64,000 nt of DNA. Source: Siniperca chuatsi. Lineage: Eukaryota > Chordata > Actinopteri > Centrarchiformes > Sinipercidae. Below are positions 23,086-33,623 of the stretch, piece by piece. The stretch's first letter is position 1. The number at the start of each line of letters is the position of its first letter. A model generated the notes under the pieces. That model worked only from the letters and a program-made list of their open reading frames with translations. It searched no databases and was not told the DNA's origin. Made by a program: the position numbers and the translations under genes. The stretch spans positions 21,720,042-21,784,041 of the forward strand of contig NC_058059.1 of the NCBI RefSeq assembly GCF_020085105.1. The letters run 5' to 3'.

Positions 23086-25139
23086 TACTATCAAAACCAT
23101 ACTGCCACCATCCTGCTGAAGAGCACCACCCGCACACTGGCTGAAACACAGGCCCTGGGCAGGCACTGGAACCTGCAGTGTGCATTTTGAATTGAGGCCA
23201 TGGGGTTTTTTTGCGTGATAAGAGATAACTCTGTAATGGGTCGTGATGAAACATTAATGTGTGTTAATTCCAGTAATGGGTTCAGTCTGTTCTCACTGCA
23301 TGCTATATAACTAACAACAGAACACGTACAGTATGTCTTCATACATGTATGCAGAGAGAGAGGGCCACAAATTATTGATGTCTTCTCTGGAAATAGAACA
23401 GCAGTGAATTGGACTCACTGAAATATAGGCTGTGTGACATGAGTTAACACCAGCAGCAGAGTGATAACGTTGCCTCAGATACACTCTGATGACCTGATTC
23501 TGCATGTTGCACTCTATACTCTGGAGCTTTTTGATTGGCTCAGGACTTGAAATGTGTCACACACACACACCTCCACATTCACCCAAAGGTTCACAGCCTT
23601 TATTGATGCAAAGATGGCAATCCCAGATTGGATGCCATGGTTACTACTCCACACCATCCCCATCCTCCGTCACATATTGTTGTCACGGTAACAGCTGCTC
23701 CGGCGGAAGGGCGCACGTGACTTAGGTGAAAATGCGTTACAGGGGCTCAACAATGTGTAGACACAGGGCCTGTTGATCTGCTCTACCAGGCTTTGAGTGA
23801 CACAGAAACATGCCCAGATTATTGTGCCCCGCAAACTCCGCCCCCCCGCTTCACACTCCACTCTGTACATTGTACATCAGCCATGATTAGTTACTGTATT
23901 TCCTATCCTACATGTCAGCCTAACAACAAGAACAACAGGCCTGTAATGAAAAGGTTTTGTGTGATTTTTACACAAAAAGCAGAACACAACAAAAAAAGGA
24001 AAACCTTTTCTGCATAAATTTGCATTTTAATTTGGAATAACTAATTTAACTGCTATAACTCATGCTTTAAAATACAAATTAGAATTAAACTGTCTGTTAG
24101 ATAAAGACAGACATGTTAATGTCTTAAAATTCAGTAACTACTGGATTAATTACCATAATTAATAACCTAATTAGCATCACTGGTGATCATGATGAGCCCC
24201 TGATAAGCTCAAGAGCATCTCATCAAAATTAAGTTATCCTCATGATGTGAATGTCAGATCATCCGATCTTCATGGCTGTGTAGCAACAGTTTTGCCAGGA
24301 CTTAACAAAAATGGTCGCATACTGTAAATTCACAAGTGAGTATAATACACCTGCTGAATTGCATATAAAATGTGAACTTTCCTGTTTCCTATGTGAACCT
24401 TTTCACTTGTGAACTGAGGTGTCCTAATGTGAAAAGTAAATATTAGCAGGTGAAAATATGATCACATGAGGGGAACGCAAACAAACACTATTCACTTAGG
24501 AAATGAAATTTAAAAGAAATATGTGGGAATGAGGGATTATTGCAAAAACTGTATGACATTTGGCATATTTATAGGGGTTTAAAAAACAGTGTTACTTTTG
24601 TCTTTTAAAACATTTAAACTTAAAGTAACCCCAAACATACATGAAGTGCCAGTTGAAGATTATGAATATCTGGACAACTCAAGTTAATGGAAAGCTATGT
24701 TACTTCTATCAGACATTCCTCAGTGACCCCTCTATCCAACTTGAAGGAAAAATATTCCACCTACTGCTAATAAAGATTTTTGTTTCCCAAGTTGCAACTC
24801 TTTTTCAGCCAAACAAAGATTGTAGCCTGAAGTTACTCCCTACTCATCAAGTGTGGATAACAAGGGTGAGAAAGAACCAAGACATAGGCCTTTTCACAAC
24901 AGACACTTTGACATGTCATACTAGGAAAAGCACAAGTGTTATTAATATCATTAACAATGTTCTATTCAAGTGTTCCAGTAAGCTAAACTCTGTGAAAAAG
25001 GCCTATTTCATCATTATAACAATATATGAAAATTACTTAGTATAACTTATAAATATTATAAACGTATAAATATTAGATAATAGCTCATGAAAGAGTTATT
25101 ATGCCTTTATAATAGGATGGTGAAGGATGCAAGAACATG
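23086..25139. other. Spacer between mamdc2 and apba1, AT-rich
   Basis: No gene recognised. The open frame at 24641-25045 resembles no family I know, has no splice or start context and is AT-rich chance sequence. A CACGTG lies at 23713-23718 in a small GC-rich patch. Confidence 0.35.
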
Positions 25140-25905
25140 TAATTTCTTGCATCCTTCTCTGCACTTATTTCTACCCATCAGCACAACCCCAGATTCCTAT
25201 TTAAGACTGTGGATCAGTTAGTTAACCCAGCCTCTCCTTGTGCCCCTGCTGATTGTGATGCTGATTGTGAAAAGTTTCTTTTGCACTTTGCTGGAAAGGT
25301 GGAGTTAATAAGATCTGATATCATCCCCAACCCTGCCTTTTTAGATGTGGATCACCCGCTCAGGGATTCTTTAAACAATTTTTCTGCTGTTACTCTGCCT
25401 GAACTCGCAGACATCATGTCTCTTATGAGACTATCCTCCAGCCCTCTGGACAAAATCCCAACTAGGTTTTTATTGGAAGTTATGGATTGTATTGCGCCCC
25501 TTTTACAAATTATTTTTAACAGCTCGCTGTCTACTGGCTGCCTCCCAGATTACTTTAAAACTGCCTGTGTCCAGCCAGTCCTAAAAAAAACCTGGGCTTG
25601 ATCCCCCCCTCCTGGATAACTATCGCCCAATCTCCAAATTGCCTTTTATTTTGAAGATTCTCTGAGTCAGTGTCTTCGTTTAAGTCTCTTCTCAAAACAC
25701 ATTTTTATCTGAAAGGATATCCTGATTTTACCTGAACTGCCTGTTTATTTTATTGCTTTTGTGTATTTTATGTATTTTATTTCTTTATATTTCATCATTC
25801 ACTGTGGTATTTTATTTCTCTTGCTGTGAAGGTCTTTGTACTTTGTTTTGATAAGTGCTCTAAAAAATAAAGTTTTGTTATTATCATTATTATATAAAAT
25901 GTCAA
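25140..25905 (+). mobile_element. Non-LTR retrotransposon fragment, internally deleted
   Basis: Reverse-transcriptase N-terminal part: LSSSPLDKIPTRFL near 25435 and TGCLPDYFKTACVQPVLKK near 25530, then NYRPISKLPF near 25618. It then jumps to a 3' end with aaataaagttttgttattat and ATT repeats (25866-25895). A dead copy upstream of apba1. Confidence 0.8.
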
Positions 25906-26399
25906 CTAAAAATTGTTAAAATAAAAAACTCATTCTTAAAAATTCATAGGCTGCTTTTCCTTGCATGGAAAGAAGAAGGAAATGTCACTTCCGGCTACCA
26001 TCTTAGATTAGCAGGACTGGTTAAACTGTTGGTGTTGCCACTGCCCATTTAGGATTTTTAATTGCACAACAGGTGGAATTTGGTTTCTTTCCGGCTGGAG
26101 AGCCTTTGGGGAAGCTGGCATTGTTTACAAAATGGTGGCAAGTGTTATTAAACGACATGTGCTTTTTCTTAAAAGTTTCGTTTACAATTGTCTTTGGGAA
26201 AAAAGATTCATATTAGCTTATCAGGGCTAAACGTTAGCTAAGTGATAACAGAGGTAATAGGTTAAATGTGAGCTGTTTGTTTTTTTAGCTAACAGACGTG
26301 TAAACGATGATTGGGAACAAACTAGGGCTTGTGGGATACCACTTTTTCTACCAGCTTTTACAGGTGTTTTAGTAATTCAGGAGCATCTTGTTTAGACCA

Positions 26400-26794
26400 G
26401 AAAGATCCACAGGCAGATAACAGCGACACCACCGACGGACCGTGGGAATATAACCGCTAACGGTGTTGCAGCAGGCGGGCAGAGCCACAGCAGCACTTTG
26501 CAGCAGGCTGCCGGTGGTGGAGTCGGTGGGATGAGGCTACACTCATGACCGTAACGGACTGTTTGTGTCTGCACCACCAGCATCAGCAGTGTTTGTAAAG
26601 GCGCTTTGTGCATCGCTAATCCGCTCTAATGTCACGGTGCAGAAGGAGGGGCTGAGCTCTCCGCTTTAATCCGAGCAAGTTGTCTGGAGGGACAAGCCTA
26701 GCCAAACCAAGCCGAGCCAGGCGAGCAGGCACGGGAACAGGGGCGATGTGTACTGCAACAGCCGGACCCGGGCCTCTCATCCTCTGACATGCAG
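26400..26794 (+). promoter_or_regulatory. apba1: Probable apba1 promoter and untranslated first exon
   Basis: A GC- and CpG-richer block in otherwise AT-rich DNA, ending with a good donor, GCAG followed by GTAAAT (exon end 26794). It could splice to the acceptor at 31651-31652 before the apba1 coding exon. A short open frame starts ATG at 26747 and stops before the donor. The start of the exon is not defined. Placement is inference from composition, donor and orientation. Confidence 0.5.
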
Positions 26795-27406
26795 GTAAAT
26801 TAGTAAATGTCATGTCCGGTGACGGGAAGCCAGGTTTAGTGTGGGCCAGGAAGGCGGAATGAGAATGTGTTCAGGTCGTTCTCGCTGATGGCGGATCCTA
26901 CACCTGCGGAGATTTTATCTGGACCGTCAGGAGGGAACGAGGGAGCCATTTAGACAAGTGACAGTTTGCTGCACTTTTTTTCCCCCAAGTAGCCTAGATG
27001 TCAGGCGTTTTAGGCATTGAGATACAGTGAAAGACTGTGTGATTCCCAGGATATACATGCTTCATATCCAGAATAATACCATAATCATTTCTGAATTGTA
27101 CCCTGTAAGCGCATTTCAAAGAGGTGGAGTGCAGGACTGATTGATCATAAGCACCAATTTCAAAAGGAAGGCTTTTGCCCTTTTTAACGTAATAAAATCG
27201 TTCAAGGCCATGGGAGGAGATTTAAGAAGCCAGTTAGCCTTCAAAATAAAAGCACTTGCCAGTTTGGCACTTGTTCATGGATTAATCTTGTCCTTCTGGA
27301 GCAATGGCGTAGTCTACATGTAAACACTATGTAAGTATGACTATTGATGCATCCCATCCCAACATGGACCATATGCCTGCTGAGTGACTGTGTTTATCAC
27401 TGTATT

Positions 27407-27408
<2 letters not shown>

Positions 27409-27442
<34 letters not shown>
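27409..27442. repeat. (GT)n(GA)n microsatellite
   Basis: GT run passing directly into a GA run. Confidence 0.9.
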
Positions 27443-30378
27443 GTTGCCTGATATCAGACAGAATTGTCAGCTCGTTAAACTGCATTTCCATCAGTCAACT
27501 TGGTGGAGTGGGCAGATTTGAAGCTCTGGACCCAGGCAAAGGGATGAGAGAGGATGAATCATGTGCTCAAGAATAGAAAGATGATGAGAATCCTCCAAAG
27601 TGAGGACAGTTGCATCTAATGATTATTTCATTATTGCCATTTTCTCGATCGATCAGTCTTGGGCAGCTTGTTCTGTTTGACCAACAGATCAGTTTATTTC
27701 AGCTTCCTGTTACATAATTCAAAGAAAAGCAGCAAAACCTCACTATCGAGAAGCTAGGACTAGGTAATGTTTGCCATTTTTGCCTGAAATACTTAAATCT
27801 ATTATCAAAATTGTTGTTTAAATTTCTGCTGATTGACTAATCGATTAATCAACCGGTCAACTAATTGTTTCAGCACTTGTTAGGATTTTAGGAGTAAAGG
27901 CGTAAATTAAATAAAATTCACTATTAGGGGCTGGGTTAAGGGCAAAATTTAAACTCAGGATTAAATGTGCAGATACAATATAATATTGTGATATGAGGCT
28001 AGATACCACCTGCTTAATGCATTTAGTCATTAATTTTAGTCGTTAATGATCACTGCACCACCCAGTGTCTCAGTCTGTTATACATTTTTGAGTATGAAAT
28101 TATGGCTTAAGTTAACACAATCATGTCCAGGATCATTTTTAAATTATTTTAAACTGTGTTGTGTTTTGCTCTTGTGTTTACTGGGACTGGAGGGGCAAAT
28201 TATCTTAAAGCTAACTCAGGTGCAGTTTTTCATTTGATACATTTGATCCTCGATAACCAAGCAATAAATAAAACTAAACAGATTCATATTTACTAATCTG
28301 ACAGTTTTCTGAGCTTATTTCATTGTTGTGGGCAAGTGAAATGACCAGTGAATGCCTCTACCTGTTTGGTCGTCACATTCACACAACTGTACATTTGTGT
28401 AAATACCTTCTAAAAGCACCAATAGTCTTGTCAGCCCCAAAATATCACATTATTGACATTGCCTAGAGCTGTGGGAAATTGTGATGGTAGTTTTGCACAA
28501 TTTTCTGATATTTTATAGACTAAATGATTCATTTGTTAGTTAATAAAATAACTGACAGGTACATGGATAATGATAATGATAGTTACTAACAGCCTTAATT
28601 CAGTCAAAAATATTGTGATATTTGCTTTTCATCATCAGTAAGCCCTAATTTTAGGCATGTACTGGAGGAGGTTAAAGGCTAGTGAACGGATGTAATCAGT
28701 GAAGGTCCTTGCAAGTGCGTATAGCACACGTGTGTTGTCAGTGTGCACTTGTGTGTCAACAAGATCAGCAAGTTAATGGGCTAGTAAATCCCCCACCCTG
28801 CAGCTTTCACTGCAGCCTGACAGATGGAAGTGCAGTGCTCGGCTCACAGCTCTGCAGGCCTGTACGTTTCACTGCTGTGCTGCCAAGGCCATCTGTGACC
28901 CGGGAAACCCCTCCTCACTGGACCCCCCCGAAGTTGCCATCCAGGCCTAAACTCCAGGCAGAGAGGGACATTAGCCACTCTGGGAGTCCGCCCTCGCTCC
29001 TGCTGCGTCCCTTCATGATCCCTCCCTAGTAGTTGTGGTTTGTGCTCAGATTACAGGATCAACATTAACCTTTGCCCTCTGGGCACGTGTTCGATTTTCA
29101 AGTCTAGAATTTATGTATCTGCACATATAAGATGACAACCACTTCAGCAAACCTTCTGCTGCTTCTTAATCCAATATGAAACATGTTGATTCAAGAGGAG
29201 CTGCAGTAATTGAGTTAGGAGTGAGCTTATCATTAGTTTACTAAGGTTACAAGAAATCCACTCACATGAATGCATTGGATCAAGTAGATTGTAAATGAAC
29301 CTATAAAGATGAAAGCAAGAATTTAAGATTCAAAAGGATCCAGTATACTTGTACTAAGAATCAAATTTTCTTAGTATAATTCTTTCTTAGTATAATTCTT
29401 TTTTCCTACCAAAAGAAAACCCCAACAAAAAACAAGTTGAACAAATTTAACACGTCACATGTTACAATCCTAAGTGGGCTTCAGGAATGAAGGAATTTGT
29501 TAAAGTCAGTTTTCCACTGCACAACTGTGCTTTTAAATTAGGGGAGACACTTTGAAGGTCCAGTTCTTGTCCCCTTTTTCTCAGATTTTTGCCTGACATT
29601 TCAAATAATAATATTATATAAACACAAATAACAATAATAAATTGTACTTCAATCAAGATTATGGTTTGGATTCCAATCAAGATTAGTTTAGGAGTCTACG
29701 GTAGTTGAGATGTTCCGCACCCATTAAGTACTGAGCTGAGTTAAGGAATCTTAAGGAGAAAAACGTAGATGTCTCATGCATAAAGGCAACGTAGGAAAGC
29801 AGCCTCAGTGAAACATATGGAGTAGCAATTATGAGAGATGTTTTTAAGCTTTCATGTAGTTCTTCATAAACAAGCGTTAGCCTTTTTCTGTACTGACTGT
29901 ACAGTTTTGTCCATAAATTACCTTTTCTGGAACCAGTTTATTATTCCTGAAACATTTAGTAGGAATACATTCTGGTGTCCTTTCTCAGCTTGTTGACCTC
30001 AGACACGGTGAAGCCTGCGATAAGAGATAACTGATGGGTACCCCGATAGCCTTGTCATATTAAATAAATATCAAAATTGGGCTTCTCACTCACAGAGGGC
30101 ATTTATTATTCAGTTTGCTGCCCTATTCATCTCTTTCCGTCAGGTCTTATCTGATACCCGAGAGATGTCCCTTCTTGTCCTTCTGCCCTGCCTCCTCCTC
30201 CTCATCCTTTTCTCTCTTCCCGGCTGTGCCATCTGCCAGCTGCTGGTGGACAGATGAATGTGGTGCAGATTAAAGTGCACTGCACACCCAGATGAATCCC
30301 AGAGGATTTAGGTTTTTGCTATTAGCAGTATAGAGACAGGGAGTCCCCAGCCTCATATTCAACATCACTATAATATTT

Positions 30379-30380
<2 letters not shown>

Positions 30381-30418
<38 letters not shown>

Positions 30419-30428
30419 TGTGTGTGTC
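30381..30428. repeat. (TG)n microsatellite
   Basis: About 18 uninterrupted TG units, then TCTG(TG)n. The longest simple repeat in the window. Confidence 0.95.
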
Positions 30429-30839
30429 TCAGGTTGACGAGATGTTGGGGTGGGGTGTTAATTAGCCATAGTAGCATGTAAACTTTCACAATGAGGGAAA
30501 AGCAAACTTGATGAAAGCAATATAAGTTAAACTGAGTGTCATTGTTAATGTAGACTATATTACCACTGCCAGAAAGATCGATAACTGTTTAATTGATCGC
30601 TGATGTTCTCTGGTGATGAAGCTGCTCAGTGAGTGGGCCAGATTAAGATGATCAATCAATCTAGTGGGAGGCTGTTTGAAGATGGGCGGGGGGGGGTAGC
30701 CAACCATGGTTGTACAACGTGTCATCCAACCATAGCCGGCCCGCACTCAATAGGTGGGGCGAAAAGCCTGCCGTCTGTCTCCTTCTGGCTGCATCCCAAT
30801 GCCTCCCTGTATCCATCAGCTGTACCCGCTTATCTTTGA

Positions 30840-31010
30840 TGGTCGCGGAAGTGGCTGGAAAGGCGGGGGTACACCCTGGACATGTCACCAGTCAATCACA
30901 GGGCTGACACATAGAGACCTAACCTGCATGTCTTTGGTCTGTGAGTCAGAAACCCAAACAGGCACAGGGAGAACTCCACACAGAAAGGCTCCAGCCACCG
31001 CTAACCACTG
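30840..31010 (+). repeat. Dispersed teleost repeat fragment
   Basis: Shows the phrases ggtacaccctggacatgtca, cctaacctgcatgtctttgg and gggagaactccacacagaaa, typical of an abundant fish repeat. Class not assigned. Confidence 0.65.
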
Positions 31011-31652
31011 ACTAATTCTATGTCTTTAGTAGCTGTTTTCCCAATTTATACAATTAATTATACAAATGGGGACAATGGCGGAAGTAGTTACGTGAATAGT
31101 GAATAAATAGAGCCTGCAAGAGAAGTTCATACTCTGCCTACACCTCTGCACACTGTTCTGACTCTGCAGTTGAAAAGGTGGTTTCAGTTAGATGATTTGA
31201 TAATTATTTTAATCACAATATCCCAGAACCTAAGGGGACGTCTTCATATTGCTTGTTTTGCCGGTCCAGTACCCAAAGTACCCAATGATATAAAACAAAG
31301 AAAATCAGCAAATCTTCACATTTAAGATGCCGGAACCAGTATCTGGTCCGAATGTTTGGTATTTTTGCTTCATAAATGACAAATGATTTAACGATTTTCA
31401 AAATAGTTTTTGTCACATTCTAGACTACATGTTTGATCAAAAAACAATCAACCGATTAATCAGTTATCAAAATAATAATTAGTTCCTGGTTGTCTAAACA
31501 CAAAGCAAATGTACAACAACTTTGCCTAAATGAAACACTGTCAAAAATTAACAAAATGAAACAAAATATGTGCAGCCCTATTAAGGTTTCTGTTTTACAT
31601 GTAAACTTTTCTTGGACTTTTCTTGTTTAAATCCTGTCTCCGTGTCTCCTAG

Positions 31653-33623
31653 GCTGTGCTATGAGCGGCGTTTTCTTGGAGACAAGAGGAGCATGTTCTG
31701 AAAATTGGAGTCAGATCACGCCCCAGCCATGAGCCACAAGTATCAGGGAGAGGCATCCAGGGAAGCAGGCGAGGAGCACAAGGTGCCTCCGAGGAGCAGG
31801 CAGCTGAACGGGACGACACCCGGGGAACCTCCTGTACGTCGGTCCTGGAGGCCATGTCAGATGCTCAACCAGGATGGGGAACTGAATCCCCATCATCACC
31901 ATCACCATCACCCTCCTCCACACCACCACACACCCACAGGTCGCGGACCCCCTCGGCATCGCCGGCGGCCTCCATCAGAGCAGGGGCAGGGCGGAAGCCA
32001 GGCTCAGAGTCCTGGTCTGGTCCCGGCAGTGGCTCCTTCCAGGCTGAATGGGGGCGAGAGTCGAGACACTGAGCCTCGTCCCGTCCAGCAACCCCACGCC
32101 GGTGTCGCCCGTTACCGCCGTCATGGCGACCCTAACCCCAGACTCAGAGGTCACAGACAGAGGCAACCAATGGGAGAGATGCAGGACTCTACATCTGGTG
32201 CAGATGAGAGAGAGGGTCCAGCAGAGGTGCAGGTACAGCAACGCTCATCAGATGATCCTGTAACGGACCAATCGCAGGACAGGGGATCTACTCACCAGAC
32301 TCCCGTTGCTGTTGTCACCCCCACCCACCTCTCACCTCGCCCTGCGACCCATAAAATGCAACTTCACCCCAAACGCACTCCTCCTGCTGAGGCGGAAGAG
32401 GACCTCCAGGAGCATAAAGTGGCGTGTGAAGAGGAATCAGAGGAAGTTAAGGAGAAGGGCGAAGAACAAGAACAGGCGGAGGATGATGGAGACCACCGCT
32501 CAACCACAGGTCACTCCAGCTGCAGCCATGACGACATGCAGACAGTCGATGACAGAGCAGAGGAACGTGCAGAGAGGGTCGAGGAGGATCAGGAAGAAGT
32601 GATGGAGGATGTAGGGAGGACATTGCAGCTGAGGGAAGTGAAATCACTGATCTCTGCTCCGACACAGAGAGTGCGGCCTCACTCAGTATGGACGGACCTC
32701 TCCACAGCCCGCCGCCACTTCAGTCACCTACTCCTCCTTCGTCCCCTGACGTTCCACCTTTCCCCCAGCTGGACCACTTCAGTGAGGACACCAGTATGAG
32801 CCCTCTGCCCGACAACGATCTGCTACCTGAAGAAGAAGAAGAAGAAGAAGATGAGGATTGCTCTGAATCGTGCTCGCTGTCTCACTTCACTTCCTGCTCT
32901 GAATCTTATCCAAAAACCTATGCAGACTTTTATTCAGAGTCCCACCAAAAATCGTACCCAGAGCCTGTGTACGAGTCGTACTCGGAGCCAAAATCCCATC
33001 CTAACTCTTTTCCTGAGCCCCTTACGACGTCCTACCCCGAATTACACAGAGAACCTCGCAGGAAATCTGGTTGGAGGACCGAGCCTAATGAGGCCCAGCA
33101 GGAGTCCCGCCAAGAGCCCTTTACTAGCCATAGACAGGAGAATGTACAAAAAGGGGCTCCATCCTCCCCCACCAAGGGCTCCCATTACGCCCCAAGGCAG
33201 GGCAGAGACCGCAGTTCACATCACTCCCCTCTGGACCGCTCTGTTGGCTGCCGACTGCACCACTATGGCGGACAGTCTGACGGTGAGGGGGACAGCGCCG
33301 ATCAAAGTCTCATTCCCAGAAGTTGCAGGCAGGCACCCAGACAAGCAGAAACCCAGGCCAAGAGCCCCTTGTCTGGGCAGAGCAGCTCAGGTGAGGCCCA
33401 GGAGGGAAACACGGCAGGTTTCCAAGGGGACGAAGGTATGAGGGGCTCAGGTGACGCCATCAGCCTGGCGATTAAAGACATTAAGGAGGCGATTGAGGAG
33501 GTGAAGACTAAGACAATACGCTCCCCCTACACACCTGACCAGCCTGTGGAGCCGATTTGGGTGATGAGGCAGGAGGTCAGCCCCACAGAGGATGTATACC
33601 CACTGCAGACTACAGCTGGCCAT
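31653..33623 (+). CDS. apba1: apba1 coding exon 1 (large), with apparent frameshift near 32614
   Basis: CTCCTAG acceptor, 76 nt of 5' UTR, ATG at 31729, GTAAGT donor in phase 0. The coding part is 1895 nt, 631 codons plus 2. The first frame runs from 31729 and holds a His-run (31891-31935) and an acidic stretch (32386-32600). From about 32616 the family-like reading ([13 protein letters not shown]) is in another frame, which has a stop at 32550-32552 upstream. The second frame holds a Glu run at 32828-32852, repeats rich in SYPE/YSEP, and the conserved [17 protein letters not shown] and EPIWVMR. Confidence 0.9.
31661..31732 (+). other. apba1: Upstream ORF overlapping the apba1 start as ATGA
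   Basis: ATG at 31661, 23 codons, TGA at 31730-31732. The apba1 ATG is 31729-31731, so stop and start overlap as ATGA. A second upstream ATG (31693) is followed at once by TTC TGA. The arrangement could lower translation of the main ORF or feed it by termination-reinitiation; that is inference. Confidence 0.6.

Larger units (their letters stand above)
26795..31652. other. Probable apba1 intron 1
   Basis: About 4.9 kb from the candidate donor to the CTCCTAG acceptor. It holds microsatellites at 27409-27442 and 30381-30428 and a dispersed repeat at 30840-31010. No coding segment seen. Confidence 0.5.

Noticed and set aside
24641..25045. 134-codon plus-strand open frame in the spacer
   Set aside because: AT-rich, no recognised domain, no splice or start context.
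32611..32640. A short intron (GTAGGG to TGCAG) to explain the apba1 frame change
   Set aside because: It would be 18 nt long, far below workable intron size, and a multiple of three, so it would not restore frame.
32851..33441. 196-codon alternative frame in the apba1 exon
   Set aside because: The parallel frame carries all conserved Mint1 motifs ([24 protein letters not shown]); this one is a shadow.
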